Of a stretch of 64,000 nucleotides of DNA, positions 43,686 to 52,827 are shown in pieces (position 1 is the stretch's first letter; each line of letters opens with the position of its first letter). A program made the translations under genes and the position numbers. This DNA is from Hyphomicrobium_A sp963745205 (GTDB lineage Bacteria; Pseudomonadota; Alphaproteobacteria; Rhizobiales; Hyphomicrobiaceae): positions 169,895-233,894 of the forward strand of contig CAVUWX010000022.1 of NCBI GenBank assembly GCA_963745205.1, written 5' to 3'. A model generated the notes under the pieces. The model did not search any database. It saw only the letters and a list, made by a program, of their open reading frames with translations, and was not told the origin of the DNA.

Positions 43686-45686
43686 TCAGGCGGCCATGGC
43701 CCGGACCGACACCAGCTTCACGATATCGGCCATGATGTCGTTGAGCTGGAAGTCCTTCGGCGTATAGACGGCGGCGACACCCATAGCCTTCAAGGTCTTG
43801 GCGTCCTCGGGCGGGATGATGCCGCCGACGACGACAGGCACATCCTCCAGCCCCTCCTTGCGCATGCGCTCCACGACCTCGCGCACCAGCGGTACGTGGC
43901 TGCCCGAGAGGATCGACAGCCCAACGACGTGCACGCCTTCATCAAGTGCGGCGCGGGCGATCTGCGTGGGCGTGAGCCGGATACCCTCGTACACGACCTC
44001 CATGCCGCAATCGCGCGCGCGCACGGCGATCTGCTCGGCGCCGTTGGAATGTCCGTCGAGGCCCGGCTTGCCGACGAGGAACTTGATGCGCCGGCCGAGC
44101 TTGACGGATGTGGCCTCCACCTGCTTGCGCACGTCCTCGAGCCCCGCGCCAGCGCCGGCGACCGCGGCTTGCGATACGCCGGTCGGAGCGCGGTACTCGC
44201 CGAAGACCTTGCGCAGCGTGCCGCCCCACTCGCCCGTGGTGACGCCGACCTTGGCGCAGGCGATCGAAGGTTCCATGATGTTGCGGCCTTCCTTGGCGGC
44301 GCGCTCCAGATCCGCAAGCGCCTTTTTTACCGCCTTGTCGTCGCGTTCGGCGCGCCACGCCTTGAGTTTCTCTACCTGCTGGGCCTCGATGGCGGGATCG
44401 ACGACCATGATCGCGCCTTCGCCGGCGGTGAGGGGCGACGGCTCGGTCTCCGTCCATTTGTTGACGCCGACCACGATCTGATCGCCGCGCTCGATGCGGC
44501 GCAGCCGCTCGGTGTTGCTCTCGACTAGGCGCCGCTTCATGTAGTCGATGGCCTCGACCGCGCCGCCCATGGCGTCGAGCGTGGCGAGCTCGGCCTTGGC
44601 CTCGGCCTTGAGCTGCCCAACTCTTGCATCGATCTCGGTCGAGCCGTCGAAGATATCGCCGTATTCGAGGAGGTCCGTCTCATAGGCGAGGATTTGCTGC
44701 ATCCGCAGCGACCACTGCTGGTCCCACGGCCGCGGCAGGCCCAAGGCCTCGTTCCAGGCCGGGAGCTGCACGGCGCGGGCGCGCGCTTTTTTCGACAGCG
44801 TCACGGCGAGCATCTCGATCAGGATGCGATAGACGTTGTTCTCGGGCTGCGGCTCGGTGAGCCCCAGCGAGTTCACCTGTACGCCGTAGCGGAACATGCG
44901 GTGCTTGGCGTCGGTGACGCCGTAGCGCTCGCGCGTGATCTCATCCCACAGTTCGACGAAGGCGCGCATCTTGCAAATCTCGGTGATGAAGCGGAGACCC
45001 GCATTGACGAAGAAGGAGACGCGGCCGACGACGGTGCCGAAGTCCTCAGGCTTCACCTCGCCGGAAGCCTTCACGCGGTCGAGCACGGCTTGCGCCGTGG
45101 CGAGGGCGTAGGCGAGTTCTTGCACCGGCGTCGCTCCCGCTTCCTGCAGGTGGTAGGAGCAGACGTTGGTCGGGTTCCACTTCTCGAGCTCGCGCGTCGA
45201 GAACACGATCGTGTCCTTGATGAGCCGCAAGGACGGCTCGGGTGGGAACACGTAGGTCCCGCGCGAGAGGTATTCCTTGATGATGTCGTTCTGGATGGTG
45301 CCCGTGAGCTTGTTGCGCGGGGCGCCCTGCTCATCGGCGACCGCGACGTAGAGCGACAACAGCCAGGCGGCCGTCGCGTTGATCGTCATCGAGGTGTTCA
45401 TCTGATCGAGCGGGATGCCGGCCAGCAGCGCCCGCATGTCGCCGATGTGCGAGACCGGCACGCCGACCTTGCCGACCTCGCCCTTGGCGAGTTCATGGTC
45501 GCTGTCGTAGCCCGTCTGGGTGGGCAGATCGAAGGCGATCGAGAGGCCGGTTTGCCCCTTCGCCAGGTTCTTGCGATAGAGCTCATTGGACTTCGTCGCC
45601 GTGGAATGGCCGGCGTAAGTGCGGAAGATCCAGGGCTTATCGGGTGTGCTGCGGGGAGCTGCTGGGCCGCTCTTTTGCTCGCGCAT
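43686..45686 (-). CDS. ecm: Ethylmalonyl-CoA mutase (MeaA-type)
   Basis: A 666-residue B12-dependent mutase that converts (2R)-ethylmalonyl-CoA to (2S)-methylsuccinyl-CoA in the ethylmalonyl-CoA pathway of acetyl-CoA assimilation. The TIM-barrel domain starts with PWIFRTYAGHSTATKSNELY; 'RTYAGHS' and 'TGLSIAFDLPTQTGYDSDH' are typical of the MeaA subgroup. The C-terminal cobalamin domain has the DxHxxG motif in GLDGHSNGAEQIA and 'GLSILSGSH' plus 'VVVGGIIPPED'. Single-chain form without separate small subunit. Assignment to Ecm rather than methylmalonyl-CoA mutase rests on the subgroup pattern and on the adjacent ccr and mcd genes. Confidence 0.92.
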   Translation of the reverse strand: MREQKSGPAAPRSTPDKPWIFRTYAGHSTATKSNELYRKNLAKGQTGLSIAFDLPTQTGYDSDHELAKGEVGKVGVPVSHIGDMRALLAGIPLDQMNTSMTINATAAWLLSLYVAVADEQGAPRNKLTGTIQNDIIKEYLSRGTYVFPPEPSLRLIKDTIVFSTRELEKWNPTNVCSYHLQEAGATPVQELAYALATAQAVLDRVKASGEVKPEDFGTVVGRVSFFVNAGLRFITEICKMRAFVELWDEITRERYGVTDAKHRMFRYGVQVNSLGLTEPQPENNVYRILIEMLAVTLSKKARARAVQLPAWNEALGLPRPWDQQWSLRMQQILAYETDLLEYGDIFDGSTEIDARVGQLKAEAKAELATLDAMGGAVEAIDYMKRRLVESNTERLRRIERGDQIVVGVNKWTETEPSPLTAGEGAIMVVDPAIEAQQVEKLKAWRAERDDKAVKKALADLERAAKEGRNIMEPSIACAKVGVTTGEWGGTLRKVFGEYRAPTGVSQAAVAGAGAGLEDVRKQVEATSVKLGRRIKFLVGKPGLDGHSNGAEQIAVRARDCGMEVVYEGIRLTPTQIARAALDEGVHVVGLSILSGSHVPLVREVVERMRKEGLEDVPVVVGGIIPPEDAKTLKAMGVAAVYTPKDFQLNDIMADIVKLVSVRAMAA

Positions 45687-45780
45687 TCGTCATCCTTCGG
45701 ACAGGTCGGGCCTGCGCCCTAAAGTACCCGGCCGGGATCGCAATGCAAAATGATCTTTGGCGGCGCGACAGTGCGTCCGT

Positions 45781-46116
45781 TCATCCGCGCTTGAACTGGT
45801 GGCGGGCGACGCGGATGCCTGCGGCGATGGTCGAGATTTTGGTCACGACGAGCAGGACGAGCAGCGCGGCGATGATGCCCAAGGTGCAGGCAACGACCAC
45901 GTTGGTCTCTTTGTCGGGTGTCGGGTAGATGGCGTACTGCTCGAACAGGTAGTTGGCTACGAGGGCGCCGAAAATGAACCCAGGCACGAACACCATGGCG
46001 AGCATCGCCCGCGACAGGACTTGCATGGTCAGGATGCCCGACCAGCCGGCCAGCAGCGCGACCACTATGATGGTGTAGGTGTCGACCTCGAAGGTCTGAT
46101 TGAGAAATTGCAGCAT
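45781..46116 (-). CDS. Hypothetical four-TM membrane protein
   Basis: A 111-residue membrane protein with three to four hydrophobic helices (about 13-31, 34-58, 73-95), starting MLQFLNQTFEVDTYTIIVVA and ending with a basic tail (GIRVARHQFKRG). Lies between ecm and ccr in the direction of ecm, 95 nt upstream of it. No family recognised. Confidence 0.65.
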   Translation of the reverse strand: MLQFLNQTFEVDTYTIIVVALLAGWSGILTMQVLSRAMLAMVFVPGFIFGALVANYLFEQYAIYPTPDKETNVVVACTLGIIAALLVLLVVTKISTIAAGIRVARHQFKRG

Positions 46117-46356
46117 TTGTGGGCGTTCCCGGAGTGTCCGGGAGCCTACGACAGGCCTTCGTGAAATGGGTTAGCGGGCGGGGAAATCCCATGAACAGCA
46201 TTAAAGATAGGTTGAGTTGGTCCCGAAGCGGCACCACGGCCTCTTCATTGCAGCGCGAAATCGTGCTTGAAACGGCATGGAAAACCATGCGGTCATGCTA
46301 CCGCAATGCAAAATAAAGGCCCACCTCGAGGTGAGGCCAGCATCGGGAGCCGGAGA

Positions 46357-47676
46357 ATGTCGAGCCAAGGCGCCGCCACGAGAACCGAAGCAAGTCCGCT
46401 CTCGGTCGTGGCCGAGAAGAAAGATCTCTACGAGATCGGCGAGATTCCGCCGCTCGGACACGTCCCGAAGAACATGTATGCCTGGGCCATCCGCAAGGAG
46501 CGGCACGGCGAGCCCGATAAGGCGATGCAAGTCGAGGTGCTGCCGACCTGGCCGCTCGACAGCCACGACGTGCTCGTCCTCGTGATGGCAGCGGGCGTCA
46601 ACTACAACGGCGTGTGGGCCTCGCTCGGTAAGCCGATATCGACGCTCGACGCCCACAAGAACCCGTATCACATCGCCGGCTCGGATGCCTCGGGCATCGT
46701 CTGGGCGGTCGGCTCCAAGGTGAAGCGGTGGAAGGTCGGCGACGAGGTCGTCATCCACTGCAACCAGGACGACGGCGACGACGAGGAGTGCAACGGCGGC
46801 GATCCGATGTTCTCGCCGAGCCAGCGCATCTGGGGCTACGAAACCCCCGACGGCTCCTTCGCGCAGTTCTGCCGCGTTCAGGACCGCCAGCTCCTCGAGC
46901 GCCCCCGCCATCTCACCTGGGAAGAAAGCGCCTGCTACACGCTCGTGCTCGCGACCGCCTATCGCATGCTGTTCGGGCATCGCCCGCACGTTCTGCGCCC
47001 TGGCCACAACGTGCTCGTCTGGGGCGCCTCGGGCGGCCTCGGCTCCATGGCGGTGCAGCTCTGCGCCACCTCGGGCGCCAACGCCATCGGCGTCGTCTCC
47101 GAGGAGGACAAGCGCGCGTTCGTGATGCAGCTCGGCGCGCGGGGCGTCATCAACCGCAAGAACTTCGACTGCTGGGGCGAGCTGCCGAAGGTCGGCACGC
47201 CCGAGTACGACGCCTGGTTCAAGGGTGCGCGCAAGTTCGGCGCCGCCATCTGGGAGGTTACGGGCAAGGGCAACAACGTCGACTTCGTTTTTGAGCACCC
47301 TGGCCAGTCGACGTTCCCAGTGTCGGTGTTCGTCGTGAAGCGCGGCGGCATGATCGTCATCTGCGCCGGCACCACGGGCTACAACCTCACCATGGACGCA
47401 CGCTATCTTTGGATGCACCAGAAGCGCGTGCAGGGCTCGCACTTCGCCAACCTGCTGCAGGCCGCGCAGGCCAACAAGCTCGTGGTCGAGCGCCGCATCG
47501 ACCCGTGCATGTCGGAGGTCTTCCCCTGGGAGCAGATCCCCAAGGCGCACATGCGCATGTACCGCAACGAGCACAAGCCAGGCAACATGGCCGTGCTGGT
47601 TTCGGCCCCGACGACGGGTCTGCGCACTATGGAGGACGTGCTGGAGGCGAGCGCGCAGATGCGCAAGGGCAGGTAA
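46357..47676 (+). CDS. ccr: Crotonyl-CoA carboxylase/reductase
   Basis: A 439-residue medium-chain dehydrogenase/reductase that reductively carboxylates crotonyl-CoA with NADPH and CO2 to (2S)-ethylmalonyl-CoA, the key step of the pathway. ATG at 46357 follows GGGAGCCGGAGA. The N-terminal GroES-like domain includes 'VLVLVMAAGVNYNGVWASLG', 'IAGSDASGIVWAVG' and the Ccr-specific insertion 'VIHCNQDDGDDEECNGGDPM'; the NADPH fold is NVLVWGASGGLGSMAVQL. The C-terminal part (RYLWMHQKRVQGSHFANLLQ) is also typical. Divergent from the ecm side; mcd is 1.75 kb downstream. Confidence 0.95.
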   Translation: MSSQGAATRTEASPLSVVAEKKDLYEIGEIPPLGHVPKNMYAWAIRKERHGEPDKAMQVEVLPTWPLDSHDVLVLVMAAGVNYNGVWASLGKPISTLDAHKNPYHIAGSDASGIVWAVGSKVKRWKVGDEVVIHCNQDDGDDEECNGGDPMFSPSQRIWGYETPDGSFAQFCRVQDRQLLERPRHLTWEESACYTLVLATAYRMLFGHRPHVLRPGHNVLVWGASGGLGSMAVQLCATSGANAIGVVSEEDKRAFVMQLGARGVINRKNFDCWGELPKVGTPEYDAWFKGARKFGAAIWEVTGKGNNVDFVFEHPGQSTFPVSVFVVKRGGMIVICAGTTGYNLTMDARYLWMHQKRVQGSHFANLLQAAQANKLVVERRIDPCMSEVFPWEQIPKAHMRMYRNEHKPGNMAVLVSAPTTGLRTMEDVLEASAQMRKGR

Positions 47677-47729
47677 GCAACTCATCCGAGGCAATTCGAA
47701 CGGCGCGCGGCGGTCTCCGTCACGCGCCG

Positions 47730-48612
47730 TTATTTTGCCGGCACGCTCGCGCCATTCGCGCCGTTAGCGTAGCTCTCGATCCCCGCCGGCCCGAGTCGTT
47801 TCAGCTCGAGGATACCTCTGTTCAGCTCGGCGCCTAGGATCATGATGACGGCGCTCATCTGGAAGAAGATCAGCGCTACCATGAGCTGCGACAGGCCGGC
47901 GTAGAAGCGCGTGTAGTCGCTGAAGTTCAGGTAGTAGGAGTAAAGACTCGCGAGTGCGAGCCAGAGGCACATCGAGAGCAGCACACCAGGCCATACGTCC
48001 TTCAGCCCGCGCTTCCCCGCGGCGAGCCAGAGGTGGAAGGCGAAGAGCTGGAACGCCATTACGGCGCCGGCCACGGCGTAGCGCAGGCTCGCCGCGAACC
48101 AGGTGCTGCGCAAGAGCGTCTGCGCGAGCTGCGGCTCGTAGCGATGCGCGAGCACGGGGCCGACGACGACTGCCCACGTAAGCACGAGCATGGAGCCGGC
48201 GCTGACGAAGACGAACAGCGTGCTGCGGAATAGCGACACGAGGTAGGGCCGCGTCTCGGTAACGCGATAGGCGCCATTGAGCGCGGCCCGCAGGGTCTCG
48301 ATGGCGTTGGTGGCGAAGAACAGCGCTAGCCCCGCGCTCGCGGTCAAGAGGTCGATGCGCGTGCGGCTCATGATCGAGTTCGACTTGCGGCGCGATGCCT
48401 TCGGCGACCCGCTGCGGGAGTACCTGGAAGATCTGGGCAACAGCCTCGGCGGCGAGCGGGCGTCCGCCGAAGATGCCGGCGAGCGCGCCGAGGAAGATGC
48501 AGAACGGGAACAGCGAAACCACGAAGGAGAACGCCACCGCCCCCGCCATGGTGAAGCCGCTGTGCGCGTAAAGCCGGTAGATGGCTTCGAGCACGGTGCG
48601 GTAACGCTTCAT
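47730..48612 (-). CDS. YihY/BrkB-family membrane protein, apparent 1-nt frameshift
   Basis: An inner-membrane protein of about 293 residues and six helices. ATG at 48612 has AAGGAG upstream. The first frame reads KRYRTVLEAIYRLYAHSGFT with MAGAVAFSFVVSLFPF and ends at 'GIAPQVE'; removing one base near 48379-48383 continues NSIMSRTRIDLLTASAGLAL and on through all remaining helices to NGASVPAK. Both parts fit the BrkB family without gap, so one inserted base is the simple explanation. The physiological role of the family is unsettled. Convergent with ccr. Confidence 0.78.
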
Positions 48613-48780
48613 CCTTAGTGTCTCCTTGAACCGCTGGGCGGCCGGAAGCTAGCCTCGGCTGCGCGGCAGGTCTACGTCGGGATTGCCGCGCCGTGGACGA
48701 GCCTTTAGACCTTTCCTAGAGTGGGCTTGGGCCCAATTGAAGACTTAGGGGTCGCCTTGGCGGTCAACGATCAAAGCCCG

Positions 48781-49320
48781 ATGCGGGGCCGTAGGACGCT
48801 ACCGCGGAGCGCCGGGGGCTATCAGCCGGTGCGCAAGCCCAAGTTGCGGGCCCCCGTAGTGACGCAGCCGCCCCCGTTGCCCGAGGCCCCGCGCGAGGCG
48901 CACAGCTCCGCCTTCGGTGAGGCGGAGGAGGATGGCCTGCGCATGCTGGCAGCGCTGGAGACGATGGAAAGCCTGGAGCCGGACTTTTGCGGGGACCTCG
49001 TCACGGAAGCCTCCGTGACCATCATCGAACGGGCGGAGATGACTGCGGCGCCGGATGAGGAAGAGTCCGAGCTGCCGCCCGCGGGTTCGCTCAGGGCTCG
49101 CCTTGGCGGCATAAGAGAGGCGTCCGACATCGATCCCAATGAGCACGCCGCGTACCTGAGCGAAGTGGAGGAGGCGATCGTCGAGATCGTCGAGGTTGTG
49201 CCGTCGCAGGCCGCGGTGCCGGCCGCAGCCGAAATCTCTGCGCCGCTCCCCGCGCGTCTCAAGAAGGCGCATCAGGCACACCGGTTCCTCAAGGCGCTCG
49301 TCGGCGGTGACGACGATTAA
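48781..49320 (+). CDS. Hypothetical acidic protein upstream of mcd
   Basis: About 179 residues, probably disordered at the start (MRGRRTLPRSAGGYQPVRKP) then strongly acidic and helical (EEDGLRMLAALETMESLEPD, EHAAYLSEVEEAIVEIVEVV) and ending in a basic helix (ARLKKAHQAHRFLKALVGGD). The start is uncertain: ATG 48781, TTG 48757 (after AGGGG) or GTG 48721. It lies 110 nt before mcd on the same strand; no known family or pathway link. Confidence 0.55.
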   Translation: MRGRRTLPRSAGGYQPVRKPKLRAPVVTQPPPLPEAPREAHSSAFGEAEEDGLRMLAALETMESLEPDFCGDLVTEASVTIIERAEMTAAPDEEESELPPAGSLRARLGGIREASDIDPNEHAAYLSEVEEAIVEIVEVVPSQAAVPAAAEISAPLPARLKKAHQAHRFLKALVGGDDD

Positions 49321-49430
49321 GTCGCGCGAAACTGCCGATTGTCTTGACGGCAAGGTCGATTATCCTGCATCGCAACATGCGGCGGTGCTGCCGATGGTCC
49401 GCCGTCAAACCCATCCACGAGGTGAGCAAG

Positions 49431-51110
49431 ATGTCGACTGCGGCGCTCAAGTCTGAACCGAGCCTCCTAGCAGCCGGTCCGGACGCCCTGCTGCAGAGCG
49501 CGGGCGATGCCATCGCGGCTGCCGATCGCGTGCTGCAGTCGGCCAAGGCGGGTGTGCGCGCGAAGGTCGCCGAGGCGGGCGGCATCGACGCGGCCCAGCA
49601 CGCCGGCCACGGGCTTGCCTGGCTCGCCACTACGGTGGAGGGCCTGCGCCAGATGCACACCTGGGGCAAGCGGCTGTCGGAGGGGGGCCGCTTCGGCGAG
49701 TTCGAGCGGCTGATCCTCGTCGTCGCGTTCGCGGAGTACCTGGCGCAGATCGCGGGCGGCATCCCCATGAGCCAGGTGGAGATCATCCGCGCGGATGTGC
49801 TCGGTGTCTCGCGCACCGAAGTTCGCCGCTTTGAGGACGAGGTCGCCGGGCTCATCGCGGCGGGCTCGGGCCAGGATGTGAAATCCCGTCTCGCCGAGCT
49901 CATAGCGGCTCAACCTGACGCTACCACCTTCGGCGACACGGGCCTCGACGAAACGCACGCAGCGATCCAAGAGCAGATGCGCAAGTTCTCGGAAGCTGAG
50001 GTGATGCCGCGCGCGCACGAGTGGCACCTGAAGAACGAGTACATTCCGCTCGACATCATCGCCAAGGTCGCGGAGCTCGGCGTGTTCGGCCTGACGCTGC
50101 CAGAGGAGTACGGCGGCCTCGGGCTCGGCAAGGAGAGCATGTGCATCGTGTCGGAGGAGCTGTCGCGCGGCTACATCGGCGTCGGCTCGCTCGGCACCCG
50201 CTCGGAGATCGCGGGCGAGCTCATTCTCAACAACGGCACGGATGAACAGAAGAGCAAATACCTGCCCAAGATCGCCTCGGGCGAGCTGTTGCCGACCGCC
50301 GTCTTCACCGAGCCAAACACCGGCTCCGACCTTGCCTCGCTCAAGACGCGCGCGGTGAAGGAGGGTGACACCTACAAGGTGACAGGGCAGAAGACATGGA
50401 TCACGCACCCCGTCCGCGCCGATCTGATGACGTTGCTCGTGCGTACCAATCCCGACGAGAAGGGCTACAAGGGCCTCTCCATGCTGCTGGCCGAAAAGCC
50501 GCGCGGCACGGACAAGGATCCGTTCCCGGCAAAAGGCATGACCGGCGGCGAGATCGAGGTCCTCGGTTACCGCGGTATGAAGGAGTACGACATCTCCTTC
50601 GATGCCTTTGAGGTGCCGACGGGCCAGCTTTTGGGCGGCATCGAGGGCCAGGGCTTCAAACAGCTCATGAACACCTTCGAGGCGGCGCGCATCCAGACGG
50701 CGGCGCGCGCCGTCGGCGTCGCCCAGTGCGCCATGGATCTCGCTCTCAAGTACGCGCTCGATCGCAACCAGTTCGGCAAGCCGATCTACGCCTTCCCGCG
50801 TGTCTCGAACAAAATCGTGATGATGGCGGTCGAGACCATGATTGCGCGCCAGCTCACCTATTTCGCTGCGCGCGAGAAGGACCAGGGGCGCCGGTGCGAT
50901 CTGGAAGCCGGCATGGCCAAGCTGTTGGGCGCGCGCGTCGCCTGGGCCAACGCGGACAACGCGCTGCAGATCCACGGCGGCAACGGTTTCGCGCTCGAGT
51001 ATCCGATCAGCCGCGTCTTGTGCGACTCGCGCATCTTGAACATTTTCGAGGGTGCGGCGGAGATCCAGGCGCAGGTGATCGCCCGCCGCCTGCTCGAAGG
51101 TGCGAACTGA
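49431..51110 (+). CDS. mcd: (2S)-methylsuccinyl-CoA dehydrogenase
   Basis: A 559-residue FAD enzyme of the acyl-CoA dehydrogenase superfamily that oxidises methylsuccinyl-CoA to mesaconyl-CoA in the ethylmalonyl-CoA pathway. It has the N-terminal extension of about 150 residues that sets Mcd apart from ordinary acyl-CoA dehydrogenases, then 'EEYGGLGLGKESMCIVSEEL', 'TAVFTEPNTGSDLASLKTRA', 'TWITHPVRADLM' and the C-terminal helical domain with 'QIHGGNGFALEYPISRVLCD' and 'NIFEGAAEIQAQVIARRLL'. ATG at 49431 follows GGTGAGCAAG. A clear terminator follows. Confidence 0.93.
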   Translation: MSTAALKSEPSLLAAGPDALLQSAGDAIAAADRVLQSAKAGVRAKVAEAGGIDAAQHAGHGLAWLATTVEGLRQMHTWGKRLSEGGRFGEFERLILVVAFAEYLAQIAGGIPMSQVEIIRADVLGVSRTEVRRFEDEVAGLIAAGSGQDVKSRLAELIAAQPDATTFGDTGLDETHAAIQEQMRKFSEAEVMPRAHEWHLKNEYIPLDIIAKVAELGVFGLTLPEEYGGLGLGKESMCIVSEELSRGYIGVGSLGTRSEIAGELILNNGTDEQKSKYLPKIASGELLPTAVFTEPNTGSDLASLKTRAVKEGDTYKVTGQKTWITHPVRADLMTLLVRTNPDEKGYKGLSMLLAEKPRGTDKDPFPAKGMTGGEIEVLGYRGMKEYDISFDAFEVPTGQLLGGIEGQGFKQLMNTFEAARIQTAARAVGVAQCAMDLALKYALDRNQFGKPIYAFPRVSNKIVMMAVETMIARQLTYFAAREKDQGRRCDLEAGMAKLLGARVAWANADNALQIHGGNGFALEYPISRVLCDSRILNIFEGAAEIQAQVIARRLLEGAN

Positions 51111-51119
51111 CAAAAACGC

Positions 51120-51148
51120 GAGCCGCCGGAACGTCGTCCCGGCGGCTC
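51120..51148. terminator. Bidirectional hairpin terminator after mcd
   Basis: GAGCCGCCGG and CCGGCGGCTC form a 10-bp perfect stem with a 9-nt loop, 9 nt after the mcd stop and 20 nt before the convergent LTXXQ gene's stop. Confidence 0.82.
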
Positions 51149-51168
51149 ACAGTTAAGCGCGGGCGAGG

Positions 51169-52518
51169 CTATTTGCTGGCTTGCTCCGGTATCGTGTTGA
51201 AGCGCGCCTTCTGCTCATCCGAAAGCGAATCGTAGAAAGCGACCAGCGCTGGGCGCACGTCGTTCATCGCTTCACTTGTCGCGGACAACCGGTTGCTCAT
51301 GGCATCGAGGCGTGCACTCGTGCTCTCCGGGGTGCCCGATGGGCACGCCGACTTCAAGAGCTGCGAAGCCTTGGTCGAAGCGGTCTTCAGCGCGTCGAGC
51401 GCCACCTGCTGCTTCTGATCGGGCTTCACCGCCGCCGCGATCTGCTGCGCGGGCACGTCGGTGAACTGCTCGTCGTGATCGCTGCACAGATCGGCGCTGG
51501 CTGGCTTCTGGCCTTCCGCCATGCTGTCGAGCCGTTGCTTCTGCTCGGGCGAGAGCTTGTCGGTGAAGGCGATGAGCGGGCGCTTCACGGTGTCGAGCGC
51601 TTCTGTCATGCCCGTCAGGCGCTTCTGGAGTTCATCTAGCCGTCCGACAGGGGTGAGTGCCGGATCGTTCGAGCAGGACGCCTTGAGGACGGCTTCGGCC
51701 TTCATCGACGCTGTCGAGAGCGCATCGAACGACGCCATCTGCTGCTTGTCGGGCTTGACGGTCTCCTCGATCTTGCTCATCGGCAGGGAGCCGACGCCGG
51801 GGGCAAAGCCGCTGCAGGTGTCGGCGATCTCGGAGGGGTTGGTCGCGTCCGCGTGGATGATCTCCGGCCCGCCGCTGTAGATGTCCTCGTGTGACTCGCG
51901 TGCGTAGGATACGCCGCTCCCCGAGTAGGCGGAAGCGCCGTAGCTATTGTCCGGCCAGGCGTAGGTGCCGTAGGGCCAGAACAGGCTGCTCATGATGAAG
52001 CCGGCGCCGTAGCCCCAGAAGGCGGGCACGCCGGCGTTTGGCCACCAGGCCCAGGAGAACATGTCGCCCCAAGCGAACGGCCAGAACACGCCGCCGGCCC
52101 AGCCGAAACGGCAGTTGGGGCAGTTCCAGTTATGGCCGCCCCAACGGTTATTGTTCCAGAACGCGTTCTGGCCCCAGTGGTCCCAGTGCCCATTGTCGAT
52201 GGGATGATTGAAATGGTCGCGATCGGCGACGTCGCGGCGTGCATCCTCGCGGCGTGCATCCTCCCGCCGGCCTTCGTCGCGCCGCTCCTCGCCGCCGCGG
52301 TGCTCCGCGTCGTGGCGCTCCTCCTCGCGCGGGCGTGCTTCCTCACGCGGCCGTTCGCGCGCGCGCTCCTCGCCCCGGAACTCGCGCTCGCCCCCGCCCC
52401 TGAACTCGCGGCCGCCGCCGCCGAAATGGCCGCCGCCGCGCGCGAACGCCTCGGGGGTCGAATAGAGCGTGCCGATCGAGACGGCTGCAACAAGCGCAAC
52501 GACTGAACTGCGGACCAT
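51169..52518 (-). CDS. Exported LTXXQ/Spy-like repeat protein
   Basis: A 449-residue exported protein; ATG at 52518 with GAGGG upstream. Signal peptide residues 1-26 (cleavage after AFA). Then a Gly/Arg/Glu-rich low-complexity region (27-110), an aromatic Trp/Gly/Asn-rich stretch with one CPNC (110-200), and two copies of a helical LTXXQ-type domain: the first ends 'LIAFTDKLSPEQKQRLDSM', the second 'LVAFYDSLSDEQKARFNTI'. Each domain also has a Cys and 'VKPDQKQQ'. Spy/CpxP relatives are periplasmic envelope-stress chaperones; that role here is inference. Confidence 0.8.
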   Translation of the reverse strand: MVRSSVVALVAAVSIGTLYSTPEAFARGGGHFGGGGREFRGGGEREFRGEERARERPREEARPREEERHDAEHRGGEERRDEGRREDARREDARRDVADRDHFNHPIDNGHWDHWGQNAFWNNNRWGGHNWNCPNCRFGWAGGVFWPFAWGDMFSWAWWPNAGVPAFWGYGAGFIMSSLFWPYGTYAWPDNSYGASAYSGSGVSYARESHEDIYSGGPEIIHADATNPSEIADTCSGFAPGVGSLPMSKIEETVKPDKQQMASFDALSTASMKAEAVLKASCSNDPALTPVGRLDELQKRLTGMTEALDTVKRPLIAFTDKLSPEQKQRLDSMAEGQKPASADLCSDHDEQFTDVPAQQIAAAVKPDQKQQVALDALKTASTKASQLLKSACPSGTPESTSARLDAMSNRLSATSEAMNDVRPALVAFYDSLSDEQKARFNTIPEQASK

Positions 52519-52827
52519 GATGCCCTCTTTTGAGCGCCCCAACCCTGAACGCATCCGCCCGTTTATTCGGAGGACGCCAACGGCGCGAGATGTGAGAACG
52601 ATACGCGCGCTTCAAGCCGGACGCCCGCCCATCATGGAAGGACAGGTAAGAAACGGTTGGCGATACCGAACGCGTTCGATGCATTCCGCAAACGGGCTGG
52701 CGAGAATCCTTTCGCCTTCCTCAATTTGAGACGCCCTGCGCGTCAATTTCGCGGTAATCAGAGCGATACACGGGTTCTACAAGCCTGCCCTTGCCTCCCT
52801 GGTGCCGCGGTGCCATCACGGCTGCGC
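52519..52827. other. Divergent intergenic region
   Basis: 309 nt between the LTXXQ gene and the BtuF-like gene. No gene, hairpin terminator or repeat seen. I looked for a cobalamin riboswitch because of the downstream B12-binding protein and found no B12-box-like sequence. Confidence 0.45.

Noticed and set aside
49467..51113. Long open frame (548 codons) antisense to the methylsuccinyl-CoA dehydrogenase gene
   Set aside because: GC-rich codon use leaves the complementary frame free of stops; the plus-strand protein is clearly conserved and the antisense product has no fold-like sequence. The same holds for 46201-47694 (antisense to ccr) and 44694-45722 (antisense to ecm).
52519..52827. Cobalamin riboswitch before the BtuF-like gene
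   Set aside because: No B12-box-like sequence or typical folded leader found; the gene is cytoplasmic-type and not next to transporter genes.
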